64,000 nucleotides of DNA from Streptomyces achromogenes (GTDB lineage: Bacteria; Actinomycetota; Actinomycetes; Streptomycetales; Streptomycetaceae). Position 1 is the stretch's first letter; every line of letters begins with the position of its first letter. The position numbers and the translations under genes were made by a program. The stretch lies in the NCBI RefSeq assembly GCF_030816715.1, contig NZ_JAUSYH010000001.1, positions 6,572,001 through 6,636,000 on the forward strand, written 5' to 3'. The notes beneath the pieces were generated by a model, which saw only the letters and a program-made list of their open reading frames with translations, was not told where the DNA came from and searched no databases. Below are positions 41,558 to 51,186 of the stretch, piece after piece.

Positions 41558-41604
41558 GGAGTCAGCGTGGCAAGAGTGTGGGGGATCTTGCGAGCCCGGC
41601 ACCC

Positions 41605-41625
41605 CGTACGCTGAGTCAGCGTACG
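41605..41625. promoter_or_regulatory. Perfect 21-bp palindrome between HATPase and XRE genes
   Basis: CGTACGCTGA-G-TCAGCGTACG is a perfect inverted repeat with 10-bp arms. Half-sites GAGTCAGCGTG (41559-41569, touching the HATPase start) and CACGCTGAGTC (41661-41671) flank it. TACGCT within each arm could serve as a -10 box on either strand. This is the likely binding site of the XRE protein at 41724. Confidence 0.75.
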
Positions 41626-41723
41626 AGCACAAGGAGTGGACAGTACGCTCCCTGTTCCGTCACGCTGAGTCGCGATTGCGGGTGGCCTGAGAAGCCGCCT
41701 CGGTACGGAGAGAGGGGCGGCGG

Positions 41724-42605
41724 ATGGACATGGTGGAAGGCGACGTGGCCGAGGGCGTCGAGGCGCGGGCGGTTCCGGCGGGGGAGTGGGAGCGTGAACC
41801 TCATCCGTCCGACAGTCTGCGCACGTTCGGCGCGGTCGTCCAGGCGCTGCGCGAGCACGCGGGGCTCAGCAGGGCCGAACTCGCCACGAGGGTGCGGTAC
41901 TCCAAACACACCGTGGAGTCAGTGGAGTTGGGGCGTCGGATGCCGGACATCCCCTTCGTGGACCGGGCGGAGGAGGCCCTCGGGAACACCGGTGCGCTGC
42001 GGAAGGCGGCCCGGTATCTCACCCGGGGCGAGGCGGGGCTGGCGGCCTGGTTCCGGAGGTGGGCCCGGCTGGAGCGGGAGGCGGTGAGCCTGTGTACGTA
42101 TGAGTGTCGGCTGGTGCCGGGGTTGTTGCAGTCGGAGGCGTATGCGCGGGCGGTGTTCGAGGGCACGATCCCGCTCCGGACGGACGGGGAACTGGAGGCG
42201 CAGCTCGCGGCCCGGATGGATCGGCAGAAGATGATGCGGGAGCGGCCGACGGTGCCGTTCAGCTTCATCGTCGAGGAGCATGTCTTCCGGCGGCGGTTCG
42301 GGGACGCTGAGGCGATGCGGGAGCTGTTCGATCACGTGCTGGAGCGGAGCGCTCCGCGGAATGTGACGCTTCAGGTGGTGCCGCTGGAGGCGGGGTTGCA
42401 TGCGTGCCTGGACGGGCCGGTGCAGGTTCTGGAGACTCCTTCGGGGCAGCGGCTCGGCTACTCCGAGGGGCAGAAGAACGGGCGGCTCATCTCTGACCCG
42501 AAAGAGGTGAGTGTCCTCTGCCAGCGCTATGACACACTGCGCTCGCAGGCCCTGAGCCCGAAGGAATCCCGGGACCTGCTGGAGCGACTGCGAGGAGAGC
42601 TATGA
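41724..42605 (+). CDS. XRE-family regulator with DUF5753 domain
   Basis: A 293-residue Streptomyces regulator. A helix-turn-helix lies at about 35-90 (FGAVVQALREHAGLSRAELA; RVRYSKHTVESVELGRRMPD), followed by DUF5753 at about 110-285 (VSLCTYECRLVPGLLQSEAY; FSFIVEEHVFRRRFGD; VTLQVVPLEAGLHACLDGPV). DUF5753 is thought to sense a ligand or a DUF397 partner. It starts at ATG 41724 after GAGAGAGGGGCGG; ATG 41730 is possible. Its stop overlaps the DUF397 gene (ATGA). It is the only clear DNA-binding repressor in the island besides the methylase's HTH domain. Confidence 0.93.
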   Translation: MDMVEGDVAEGVEARAVPAGEWEREPHPSDSLRTFGAVVQALREHAGLSRAELATRVRYSKHTVESVELGRRMPDIPFVDRAEEALGNTGALRKAARYLTRGEAGLAAWFRRWARLEREAVSLCTYECRLVPGLLQSEAYARAVFEGTIPLRTDGELEAQLAARMDRQKMMRERPTVPFSFIVEEHVFRRRFGDAEAMRELFDHVLERSAPRNVTLQVVPLEAGLHACLDGPVQVLETPSGQRLGYSEGQKNGRLISDPKEVSVLCQRYDTLRSQALSPKESRDLLERLRGEL

Positions 42606-42793
42606 GCAGCGGTACGAGGGAACTCGCCTGGTTCAAGTCCAGCTACAGCGGTAGCGAGGGCGACAGCTGCGTGGAGATCGCCATCGCCGAACAGGCCGTT
42701 CACGTGCGGGACTCCAAGGATGTGAGCCGCCCGGCCTTCGTGGTCGGCCGTGGGGGCTGGCGGTCGTTCGTGCGGTTCGTGGACCAGGCCTGA
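42602..42793 (+). CDS. DUF397 protein
   Basis: A 63-residue DUF397 protein (LAWFKSSYSGSEGDSCVEIA, then VHVRDSKDVSRPAF and GGWRSFVRFV), complete and of standard length. DUF397 proteins are small partners of DUF5753 XRE regulators in Streptomyces. The start overlaps the regulator's stop codon. A strong hairpin follows 17 bp later. Confidence 0.92.
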   Translation: MSSGTRELAWFKSSYSGSEGDSCVEIAIAEQAVHVRDSKDVSRPAFVVGRGGWRSFVRFVDQA

Positions 42794-42810
42794 GCTGAGT
42801 GGTGAACGTT

Positions 42811-42835
42811 GGTGGCGCTTTGATCAGGCGCCACC
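42811..42835. terminator. Bidirectional terminator hairpin between DUF397 and EcsC genes
   Basis: GGTGGCGC (42811-42818) and GCGCCACC (42828-42835) form a perfect 8-bp stem with a 9-base loop, between convergent genes. Confidence 0.7.
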
Positions 42836-42842
42836 GCAGCAC

Positions 42843-43862
42843 TTACGGGGCGTCGGCCTGGGTGTCGTCGTCCTCGTCGTCGGTCGCCAGCGCGGCCGGT
42901 AGCGGCAGGCCGTACTTCTCGCACAGGAAACGGGTCTGGCAGTACCGCTGGGCGTCGGCGGCCACCCTGCCGAGGATCGCGGCATTCATGCCCGCGCCGA
43001 CGAGAATCCCCACGAACGGCACGACCTTGGCGACGTTCTGCACCGGCACCCTGGAGCCGGCCGGGCCGAGCTGCTGCATCAGCTTCTCCAGGGCGGCCAC
43101 GAGACGGTGATCGCTGCGGAGCTTCTGCGACCAGTTGACGCGTCCCTTGAGGGCGGCGTGCGCTGCCCGTGCTGTGTCGCGCAAGGGCTCGGCCTTGGCA
43201 GCCTGAGCCATGAAGGACCGGCGTACCAGGCGCTGGATGAAGAGCTGCTCGTCGGGGTCCTTGGCGTCGTAGCCGTAGGAGTACGCGATCCGCGAGGCGA
43301 TCGACGTGCTCAGTACCTGGACGACGAGGATGTCCGCCGTCATCGCGGCGGGGATACCGGCGACGGGCACCAACGCCAGCACGCCCATGGCGCCGCCCTC
43401 GAAGGCGCCCGCGGTGCGCCACTTGAGGGTGTTGCGGGTCAGCAGCCGGTCGCAGAACTTGAGTTCCTGCTTCCGCAGTTCGGTGAAGCTTTCGAGTTCG
43501 AGACCCTGTTTGCGGGCGAGCTTCTCGACGTTCTTCGGGTCGTTGAGCTCCCTGGCCGACTCGTTGACGAGGTCGAGCAACGCCGCAGCGCCCGCGAGCG
43601 CCGGTCGCAGGGCCTTGTCGGCGACCGCGTCGCCCGCGCGCCGCATGGGCTCCGAAACAGCGTCCGGGACGGCGTTCGCGACTTTTCTGCTGGCCTTTCC
43701 GGCGGCCTCGCCGGTCCGACTCAGCGCCGTGCTCGCCCAGTTCGGCAGGCCACGGCGGTTGTTGCGGCGCTGCCAGTGGTCGTTGAGGGCGGCCCATACC
43801 TGCTCGTCGTACTTGCTCATCGCGGGTATGCCGTCGAGGAGGTGGTCGGCTTGCGTGCTCAT
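42843..43862 (-). CDS. EcsC family protein
   Basis: A 339-residue EcsC-domain protein. Marks are EPMRRAGDAVADKALRPALA, RTAGAFEGGAMGVLALVPVA then GIPAAMTADILVVQVLSTSI, IASRIAYSYGYDAKDPDEQL, and VPFVGILVGAGMNAAILGRV near the C-terminus. Two Gly/Ala-rich hydrophobic segments suggest membrane contact; the C-terminus is acidic (DDEDDDTQ). EcsC function is poorly known. I start at 43862, where GGAGGA precedes the ATG on the minus strand. It lies 168 bp downstream of drmMI on the same strand, beyond a hairpin, so it probably has its own promoter. Confidence 0.85.
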   Translation of the reverse strand: MSTQADHLLDGIPAMSKYDEQVWAALNDHWQRRNNRRGLPNWASTALSRTGEAAGKASRKVANAVPDAVSEPMRRAGDAVADKALRPALAGAAALLDLVNESARELNDPKNVEKLARKQGLELESFTELRKQELKFCDRLLTRNTLKWRTAGAFEGGAMGVLALVPVAGIPAAMTADILVVQVLSTSIASRIAYSYGYDAKDPDEQLFIQRLVRRSFMAQAAKAEPLRDTARAAHAALKGRVNWSQKLRSDHRLVAALEKLMQQLGPAGSRVPVQNVAKVVPFVGILVGAGMNAAILGRVAADAQRYCQTRFLCEKYGLPLPAALATDDEDDDTQADAP

Positions 43863-43976
43863 CGTGATCCTCCGGTTCGACTGTGATCGCTGGGCCACGG
43901 TGGGCTGGCCATCGGCGCGTGGGTGAAGCCGCAGTGTGAAGGCTTCGGTGTGTTGTACGGGTTCAGGCGGCGGTCA

Positions 43977-44004
43977 GGTCCTGGAGCGAGCCCGTTCCAG
44001 GACC
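43977..44004 (-). terminator. Terminator hairpin downstream of drmMI
   Basis: GGTCCTGGA (43977-43985) and TCCAGGACC (43996-44004) form a perfect 9-bp stem with a 10-base loop, 26 bp past the drmMI stop on the minus strand. Confidence 0.65.
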
Positions 44005-44030
44005 ATCTGCTCGACGCGGTGACGTTGCTG

Positions 44031-47000
44031 TCAGGCGGGGTGCCTGGGGCCCTGGCCGGGGGGTGGCGTGAGTGTGGAGCGGTAGGTGCCGGACTCGCCC
44101 TCGGTGAGGGGGTTCTCCAGGGTGAGGCCGGCGGCGGCCATGCGGTCGTACTCGGCGAGGATCAGGTTCTTGGTGCGGTACTCGCCGTGGGCCTTGATGT
44201 CGTTGTCGCGGGTGACGTTGAAGGTGTCCAGGATGTAGGCCGTGTCGTCACGGGTGATGCCGTAGAGGTGGAAGAAGAGGGCGTCGAGTTCGGCGCGGAT
44301 TACGGCGCGGCGGTCGGGGTCCCAGCGGAAGGGGGTACCGGTGTCGCCTAGGTCGCGGGCGAATGGGCGCATGTCGTCTGCGGTGTAGATGAGTTCGAGC
44401 AGCCGGTGATTGATTTGGTTTGTGTGTGGACCGAGCTGATTTGGGGTGGGAATAGGCAGCTGCTCGGCATAGCCGTACGTGAGGTGCGTGCCGCCGATCT
44501 TTTGGCGGACAGCGTAGTCACAGGCCATTGAGGACCAGACTGCTGGGAGGAGGGGTGCGTGGTGGCGCTGAGTGGGGAATCCGAGGAAGAAAGAATTTCC
44601 GAAGCCATATCGAGGAGCTACAGAGGCGATCAGGGTGCGTTCATCGCTTACTCGGCAGATGTCACGCCAGCCGAGAAGCCAGTCCCGGTCCCACCCCTTG
44701 GCGGCCAGACGACTGCGAACGCCTGCCTCCATGACGGGCTTGCCGTTCTTGTCGACCCCGCCCGTCGGAACATCCTGCTCAGGCACCCAGTAGCGCGGCA
44801 GAGGCGCGGCGGACGAGTTTTGATGCTGCTCCACGGTGAAACGCGGAAGCGTGCCCACGGCGAGCTGCTTCTCCGTGGCGTTCTCGTACGTGGAGAAGCG
44901 GTGGTCGTAGTGATGCAACATCTTCGCCTCGTACAACGGGAGCAGCCGCTCCTCGCCGCGGACGAGGACGTTTCCGTCTAGGCTCCAGCCGGTCTTGAGG
45001 AGGTCGTCGAGGGTCTCGTTGCTCTGGGCTGAGGGGCGGAACAGGTGGGAGTCGTTCGACAAATCAAACATGCGCATGAATGAGATGCCCCAGGGATTCC
45101 CGTCCGCCGCCTTGGTCTCGTCGATCAGGACCGGTACGCGGTGGTAGATCCCGAGCGTGATCTCGGCGTCACGGCGGCTTCGGAAGACGGGGCATGTGCC
45201 GGTGTTCGGGTTGAGGAGCTGGATGTCTCGGCCGGTCAAGGTGTAAGCGCGCTCAGGGATCTGTTCCGTCTGGCGGACCCTGAACGCGATGGAGATTGGC
45301 TCGTCGGGAGAACCAGAACCCGCCATGCAGAACACGGCGAAGTTCACGCTGTGGTGAACGCCGGGGAAGACCTTCTCCTCGTTCTCGAAGCCGTACAGTG
45401 CGACAAGGTGTCCCTTGGTGACCAAGTCCTTGAAGAAGAACTGCGTAGTCGCATCCGTAGCGATCCCCGTCGGTACAATCACGCCTGTCCGCCCACGCGG
45501 CCCCGTCAGCGTGCGATCCGTCTCCGTAAGAACCGCATACGTGTTGATGTCACCCCGCCCTGTCAGCGGGAAACGGGCGCTGACCCGCAGGAAGTGGCTT
45601 TCGCCCTCCGCGCGCCGCTTGGCGGCCTCGAACTCGCCGTACAGACGCGCCCCGTCGGGATCGTCACGCAGTTCAGCGATGAGCCTCTTCCGCGCGGCGG
45701 CGTTCTTGGCGTCGGCGATACGAGGGTCCCGCTGGGCGAAGAACTCCTGCTCCTGGAGCTTCACCCGCTCCCACGGCGGATTCCCCACCACCGCATCGAA
45801 CCCCCCAGCCCACCCCGTACCCCGCTGAACCCCCGCCCCCGCCCCCGACTCCGGCACGGAGAAGACCTCCGGAAACTCCAAGTGCCAGTGGAAGAAGCTG
45901 TACTGGTCCCGCAGCCGCAGGACCTCCTCATGCGTCCCGTCCGGCACCACCCCCTGGTCCCGCCCTCGCAGCGCCCGAAACACCTGGTCGGTAGGTGCCT
46001 CCGGCGCACCCTCACGCTTGGGCCACACAAAGGCGGCACACCACGCGTCAGCAGCATGGAGGTCTTGCACATACGCGGCCGACTCCAGGTACGCCTGATA
46101 GGCAGACTCCTGCGCCCGCACCTGCTCCAGAGAGTTGGCCGGAGCAGCAGTGATTCGCGCCAGCTCGGCGGCGTAACGCTCATTCCCAGGCAACGCATCC
46201 GTGTCGAACAGCAGCTCGTCCTGCCCGCCCCGCTGAGCCTTGTTCCGCTTGACCAGCCCGGCTGCGTACTTCCGATCGTCCCCCTCGATCGGCTTGAACG
46301 CGTCGTCCGGAACCCCGTCCGCCAGCAACTTCGGCGTCGCGCCGATCAAGCCGTTCCCCTGCTTCACATGGGCGTCGAGGAAACCGAGCGGCTTGCCCGG
46401 CTCCATCGACTCGATCCACAAGGACACCTTGGCCAGCTCCACGGCCATCGGGTTGAGGTCGACACCGTAGATGCACCGCGCCACGACCTCATGCAACGCA
46501 TGCCGCATCGCATCGACCGTCGGTTCAGGGTTCCGCTCCCGGACCGACGCCACGCGCTTGGCGATACGCCGAGCCGAAGCGACAAGGAAGTGCCCCGACC
46601 CACAAGCAGGGTCACACACCGTCATTGAAAGCAGCTCGGCCACGATGTCATCCGCCGGATCGGGACGCCCAGCCTCAGCGGCCCGCTTCCCGCCCCGCTT
46701 GACCGCATCGTCTATCACCGGGTCCAGCGTCGTATCCAGCAGGCACTCGATCAGTGACGACGGCGTGTAGTAACTCCCCGTCGTCTTACGGCTGTTCCCC
46801 GCCACCTCGATCAACTCGAACGACCGATCCGTCGCCGAGTGCTTCGGCTCCAGCTCCAGCAGGGACTCGTACACCGAGCCCAACTCCTCGGCGTCCAGAT
46901 GCCGATAGTCGACGGCCCGCCACCGCCGCGCCCCCACATCGCGCACCTGCGCCAGGTGCCGAACCGCCGCGAGCAACGACTCGTTGGACAACTTCAGCCC

Positions 47001-48164
47001 GTCGAGCGGTGCGTCGGCCTCCCTGTGGGAGAACAGCCCGCCGAGCCCAGGCAGCCCCAGCTCCGGCCGACCCCCCTCCGTCCCCAGCGCGTCATGAACG
47101 ATCCGCAGCGCCTCGTACTGGTCACCGTGCGCCGTCCCCTGACGCCGCCGCGCCCGCTCCCGCAACCGCGCCGACGAGAAGTACCGCTCGTACGCCTCCC
47201 GCTGCCGCTCGCCGGCGTCCGGGTCGAGCAGGGCCCCACGGTCCTCCGCGACGAACACGAACAGCAGCCGATAGACCAGCCGCAGCAACGCATCCCGAAG
47301 CGCCTTCGGATCGACGTCCTCCCGCAGCCGGACATTCTCCGGGTGCCGAAGGAACCCGGTCCCGAGTACTGTCAGCGCGTTCTGCACCCCGAGCCGCAGC
47401 TGATCCAGGGCCCGCGCCCCCGAAGTGACCGCCTCCGTACGCCACTTCTCCAGCCAGCACCCAGAAGGCGCCGCCCCCTCCGGCACCGCGAAGCGAGAGG
47501 CGTGCAGCAGGCTGTACAGCAGCACGAACTCGCTGAACAGCTCACCGTCGAACAGCGCCTCCAGGTCGAACTCGACGTAGGCGGCCGTAGAGAAAGACGA
47601 CGAGTCGCGCAGCAGACGCAGGCGCCGGCCGTTGGTGAGGACCGCCCACAGGTGGGCCTCCGTACGGTTGAGGCAGTCCTGAAGCATGGACTGCGCCGGA
47701 ACCTGCCCCGCCGCCGGGCGCTTGTCCAACTCCTGGTTCCAGGGGATCAGGTGGACGAGCGCCGGACCATGCCGGTGCGACACCGGGAACCGCTTCTCCG
47801 GCTCCGAGTCGGCCGGGATACCCGCCGCGTCGACCTCCGTCAGCGCGCCGAAGTCCAGCTTGCGGAAGAGCTGCGCGAGCCAGTCGGTACCGGCGCGGCC
47901 CGTCGGGTCGGCAGCGGGGGCCCCGGTGTTCGGGTCCGAGGGCAGCGCCTTGCGCAGGTCACGCCAGAGCGGCTTGAGGTACTCCCAGGCGCGCTCGGCC
48001 TCGTCGCGCACCGGCACGGACGCAGGCAGGCCGTAGTCGGCGGACTTGGTGCCCGGCAGGTTCCGCGCCTCGGCGATGCGCAGCAGCATGTCGGCGGGGA
48101 GCAGCCCGCCGACCGTGGTGACGGCGGTGAAGGCCAGGGCGGTGCGGGTGGCGGTGACGGGCAT
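44031..48164 (-). CDS. drmMI: DrmMI-like N6-adenine DNA methyltransferase
   Basis: A 1,377-residue Eco57I/PglX-type adenine methylase. Motif I is TVCDPACGSGHFLVASARRI (about 513), and CIYGVDLNPMAVELAKVSLW is motif II. The catalytic motif IV is FDAVVGNPPWERVKL (about 788), with VIVPTGIATDATTQFFFKDL after it. The 450-residue N-terminal helical domain and the C-terminal target-recognition part (RYWVPEQDVP; SRLAAKGWDRDWLLGWRDIC) fit the long DrmMI class of class 1 DISARM. It should methylate host DNA as self. The ATG overlaps the drmD stop by one base (TGATG). A BREX PglX identity is less likely because no PglZ or PglY is present. Confidence 0.82.
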   Translation of the reverse strand: MPVTATRTALAFTAVTTVGGLLPADMLLRIAEARNLPGTKSADYGLPASVPVRDEAERAWEYLKPLWRDLRKALPSDPNTGAPAADPTGRAGTDWLAQLFRKLDFGALTEVDAAGIPADSEPEKRFPVSHRHGPALVHLIPWNQELDKRPAAGQVPAQSMLQDCLNRTEAHLWAVLTNGRRLRLLRDSSSFSTAAYVEFDLEALFDGELFSEFVLLYSLLHASRFAVPEGAAPSGCWLEKWRTEAVTSGARALDQLRLGVQNALTVLGTGFLRHPENVRLREDVDPKALRDALLRLVYRLLFVFVAEDRGALLDPDAGERQREAYERYFSSARLRERARRRQGTAHGDQYEALRIVHDALGTEGGRPELGLPGLGGLFSHREADAPLDGLKLSNESLLAAVRHLAQVRDVGARRWRAVDYRHLDAEELGSVYESLLELEPKHSATDRSFELIEVAGNSRKTTGSYYTPSSLIECLLDTTLDPVIDDAVKRGGKRAAEAGRPDPADDIVAELLSMTVCDPACGSGHFLVASARRIAKRVASVRERNPEPTVDAMRHALHEVVARCIYGVDLNPMAVELAKVSLWIESMEPGKPLGFLDAHVKQGNGLIGATPKLLADGVPDDAFKPIEGDDRKYAAGLVKRNKAQRGGQDELLFDTDALPGNERYAAELARITAAPANSLEQVRAQESAYQAYLESAAYVQDLHAADAWCAAFVWPKREGAPEAPTDQVFRALRGRDQGVVPDGTHEEVLRLRDQYSFFHWHLEFPEVFSVPESGAGAGVQRGTGWAGGFDAVVGNPPWERVKLQEQEFFAQRDPRIADAKNAAARKRLIAELRDDPDGARLYGEFEAAKRRAEGESHFLRVSARFPLTGRGDINTYAVLTETDRTLTGPRGRTGVIVPTGIATDATTQFFFKDLVTKGHLVALYGFENEEKVFPGVHHSVNFAVFCMAGSGSPDEPISIAFRVRQTEQIPERAYTLTGRDIQLLNPNTGTCPVFRSRRDAEITLGIYHRVPVLIDETKAADGNPWGISFMRMFDLSNDSHLFRPSAQSNETLDDLLKTGWSLDGNVLVRGEERLLPLYEAKMLHHYDHRFSTYENATEKQLAVGTLPRFTVEQHQNSSAAPLPRYWVPEQDVPTGGVDKNGKPVMEAGVRSRLAAKGWDRDWLLGWRDICRVSDERTLIASVAPRYGFGNSFFLGFPTQRHHAPLLPAVWSSMACDYAVRQKIGGTHLTYGYAEQLPIPTPNQLGPHTNQINHRLLELIYTADDMRPFARDLGDTGTPFRWDPDRRAVIRAELDALFFHLYGITRDDTAYILDTFNVTRDNDIKAHGEYRTKNLILAEYDRMAAAGLTLENPLTEGESGTYRSTLTPPPGQGPRHPA

Positions 48165-51109
48165 CAGGCTTCGGCTCCGGACACAGTAGAAGCGGGCTGC
48201 TGCGGCAGGTAGACGTACACACCGAGGACGTCGGCGGGCTCCTGCGGGACGACCTTCAGGCCGCGGACGATCTCCTCGTTGGCCTTGCGCACGCGGCGGT
48301 GCGAGGCGTCGAGTTCGGCGGCCAGGCTCGTGCCGTACTCCGTGAGATGCCCCGCCAGATCCGGCAGGCCGTCCAGCGCGCGGCCGATCTGGTTGCGGGC
48401 GAGCTGCTCGTGGGTGTTGGCACTGGCCCGCGCGGCGAGCAGCGCGGCGGCCGCCTCGTCGTCCAGCCAGCGGGCACGGGACGGCATCCCCTCGTAGGCG
48501 AGCAATCGGGCGTCCTCCGCGACCAGTTGCCGCTCGCCCGTGCGGGACGGCAGCGTGAGGTGGAAGCGGTAGCGGACCAGCAGAAGCGTGGTCCGGATCG
48601 TCACCGCGTCCGTCGTCACCACACCGCAGCGGCGCGCCGGGCGCGGGCCGGGGGTGTTCGCGTCCAGCGCCGAGTCCAGGACGTACGAGGCGATCGCGCC
48701 GATCGCCGCATCGGTGCGGACCAGCGCGGCCTCGCCCCGGCCGACCGCCGGTGTCGTACGGAACGGGATCTCCCGGTCCTCCTCGATCAGCCGTCCGCCG
48801 AGGGTGGCGGCGAGCGCGTCGCGCAGGCCGGCGGGAGCGCCGCCGGCCTGGGCGGTGAAGTCCCCGCTCCCGTCACGCGGGTCGCGGACCAGGGCGTCCA
48901 GGTCGCGCAGTGCCTCCAGGGCGAAGTCGCGCACCTCGTCGGCGCCGCCGAGTGCGGCCCGTACGGCGGCGACCTCGCGGGCCACCTCCTCCGGGTGGAT
49001 GCTGCGCTGGGCGTACTTGGACTGGGAGGTCTTCTCCCGCTCGGCGGCCGAGGACCACTCGCGCTCGATACGCTCGAAGGACTCCTGGTGGCTGTCGAGC
49101 TCGAACAGGCTCTCCTGGCTGCCCTGACGGCCGTGCAGCAGCAGCCACTCGACCACGGCGTCCGTCACCCCGGAAGCCGTCTCGTCGGGGACGGAGACCG
49201 AGATGCCCAGGTCCTTCTTGATCTGCCGGTGCTTGGCGAACAGCACCTCCAGGACCTTGCCGTCGATGCCGTTGTCCTCGCCGAACATGGTGATGACCCG
49301 GACCTGGTCGCGTTTCTGGCCGTACCGGTCGACGCGGCCCTCGCGCTGGTCGTGGCGGGTCGGGTTCCACGCCAGGTCGTAGTGGACGACGGCGTCGAAG
49401 TAGTGCTGGAGGTTGACGCCCTCGGAGAGGCAGTCGGTGGCGATCAGCACCCGGCGGACGGCCGGGTCGCCCGCTTCCTCGGCGGATTCGGCGGCGAGCT
49501 GCTCGATGCGCTCCAGACGCTGCTGCGGGGAGAGCGTGCCGGTCACCGCGGCGATCTTCGTCTTCTTGCCGAGCTTGCCCTCCAGTTGGGTGGCCAGGTA
49601 CTCGGCGGTCGGGATGTAACGGCAGAAGACGATCGGGTGGTAGCCCTCGGCGATCAGGCTCTTCAGGTGCTTGGTGAGCGCCTTCAGCTTCGCGTCCTCC
49701 GCCGGGCCTACCAACTCCGCGGCCCGCTGGGAGAGTTCGAGCAGCCTTGCTCCCGCCTCCTCCGACTCGGCGGCGCCCGGTGCGACGTCCATGCCCTCCA
49801 GACGGTCGTTCTCGGCGGAGTCGGCGGCGACCGGGGCGCCCAGCACGTCCGCCTCCTGCGCGGTGCGGGCGGCGGCGGACTCCGAGCGGGTCTTCAGGGT
49901 CTGGGCGGCGGCGGCTGGGGAGGAGACCATCGAGCGCAGCAGCGCGATCACCGACCACCAGGCGACCCGGGCCTCCCGCCTGCCCTGCTCGCCGGCCGCC
50001 TGGACGCGGTCCCTGGCGTAGGCGATGGCGTCGTCGAGCAGCGCACGGTAGGCGGGGCTGAGCTTGTACGGCTCGTCCTTCGTCCACCGGTCGGACGGGA
50101 ACGCGGTGCGCTCGGCCAGGGAGTCGTCGCTGAGGCCGTCCTCCTTGGTGAGGTAGGTGCGGACGTCGGCGCGCTTGCGGGCCACGAAGTACTCGGCGAG
50201 CTGTGCCCGCCCCGCCGGGGTCTCCAGGTTCACCGTCGCGAGCTCCGGCCGCACCAGGCCGAGCAGGTTGCGAAACGCGGACTCCTTGCCGGAGTGCGGG
50301 GTCGCGGTCAGCAGCAGCAGGTGGCGGTCGGCGTCGGCGGAGATCCGGCGCAGCAGTTCGTAGCGGAGCTGGTTGGAGGACGAGGCGGTGCCCTGCCCGG
50401 CGTCGTCGGCGGCCACGCAGCTGTGGGCCTCGTCGACGATCACCAGGTCGGGGCAGTTCCGTACGAAGTCCTCGCGGTGCCGGGTCGACTTGATGAAGTC
50501 CGTCGAGATGATCGTGTACGGGTGCTTGTCGAACAGGGACTGGCCCAGCTCCAGTCCGCGTTCGAGCCGCGTCACGGTCGAGGCCAGGACCAGCTCGGCG
50601 TCGATGCCGAACTTCTCCCGCAGCTCACCCTGCCACTGCTCGGCCAGCGCGGGGGAGCACAGCACCGCGAGCCGGGTCGCCTCGCCCTGCGCGAGCAGCT
50701 CCTTGGCGATCAGACCGGCCTCGACCGTCTTGCCGATGCCGACGTCGTCCGAGACCAGCAGTCGCACCGTGCGCTGCCGCAGCGCCATCAGCAGCGGAAC
50801 CAGCTGGTAAGCCCTGGGTTCCACCGCGATCGACGCCAGCGCACGGAAGGGGCCCGCACCCGACCGGAACCCGATGCGCAGCGCCGTACGGAGCAGACCG
50901 GCGGCCCGCTGATCGCCCAGGTCGGTCGGGCTCGGCGCCGCGAACTCGGCCGGCCGTACGTCCTCGAAGGCGGGGAAGACCGCCGCGATGTCGTCCTCGC
51001 TCCCGCCCAGCGGGCGCAGCACCAGCATGTCGGAGGCGCTCTCGGGCAGCACCACCCATTCCCGGCCCCGGGCGGCGACCAGAGAGCCGGCTGTGTACGT
51101 GAGGCTCAT
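48164..51109 (-). CDS. drmD: DrmD-like SNF2 helicase
   Basis: A 981-residue SNF2/RapA-like superfamily 2 helicase. Walker A is VSDDVGIGKTVEAGLIAKEL (about 120), DEAH box DLVIVDEAHSCVA, motif III LLLLTATPHSGKESAF, and C-terminal motifs ATDCLSEGVNLQHYFDAVVH and NPTRHDQREGRVDRYGQ (about 590). The C-terminal 300 residues are helical and carry no nuclease motif that I can see. Pairing with a long N6-methylase immediately downstream is the drmD-drmMI arrangement of class 1 DISARM. It lies 77 bp after the kinase-helicase gene, probably in one operon. Confidence 0.85.
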   Translation of the reverse strand: MSLTYTAGSLVAARGREWVVLPESASDMLVLRPLGGSEDDIAAVFPAFEDVRPAEFAAPSPTDLGDQRAAGLLRTALRIGFRSGAGPFRALASIAVEPRAYQLVPLLMALRQRTVRLLVSDDVGIGKTVEAGLIAKELLAQGEATRLAVLCSPALAEQWQGELREKFGIDAELVLASTVTRLERGLELGQSLFDKHPYTIISTDFIKSTRHREDFVRNCPDLVIVDEAHSCVAADDAGQGTASSSNQLRYELLRRISADADRHLLLLTATPHSGKESAFRNLLGLVRPELATVNLETPAGRAQLAEYFVARKRADVRTYLTKEDGLSDDSLAERTAFPSDRWTKDEPYKLSPAYRALLDDAIAYARDRVQAAGEQGRREARVAWWSVIALLRSMVSSPAAAAQTLKTRSESAAARTAQEADVLGAPVAADSAENDRLEGMDVAPGAAESEEAGARLLELSQRAAELVGPAEDAKLKALTKHLKSLIAEGYHPIVFCRYIPTAEYLATQLEGKLGKKTKIAAVTGTLSPQQRLERIEQLAAESAEEAGDPAVRRVLIATDCLSEGVNLQHYFDAVVHYDLAWNPTRHDQREGRVDRYGQKRDQVRVITMFGEDNGIDGKVLEVLFAKHRQIKKDLGISVSVPDETASGVTDAVVEWLLLHGRQGSQESLFELDSHQESFERIEREWSSAAEREKTSQSKYAQRSIHPEEVAREVAAVRAALGGADEVRDFALEALRDLDALVRDPRDGSGDFTAQAGGAPAGLRDALAATLGGRLIEEDREIPFRTTPAVGRGEAALVRTDAAIGAIASYVLDSALDANTPGPRPARRCGVVTTDAVTIRTTLLLVRYRFHLTLPSRTGERQLVAEDARLLAYEGMPSRARWLDDEAAAALLAARASANTHEQLARNQIGRALDGLPDLAGHLTEYGTSLAAELDASHRRVRKANEEIVRGLKVVPQEPADVLGVYVYLPQQPASTVSGAEA

Positions 51110-51186
51110 GAGATGTCTCGGTTCCTAAAGGTCGTGAAGGTCTTGATGGCCGGGAGCCGCTGGGACGAACATCGGAGGGTGTGCGG

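Noticed and set aside
44031..51109. The methylase/helicase pair as part of a BREX (Pgl) system
   Set aside because: The methylase resembles PglX, but no PglZ, PglY/BrxC, PglW or Lon-like gene is present; pairing with an SNF2 helicase fits drmD-drmMI better.
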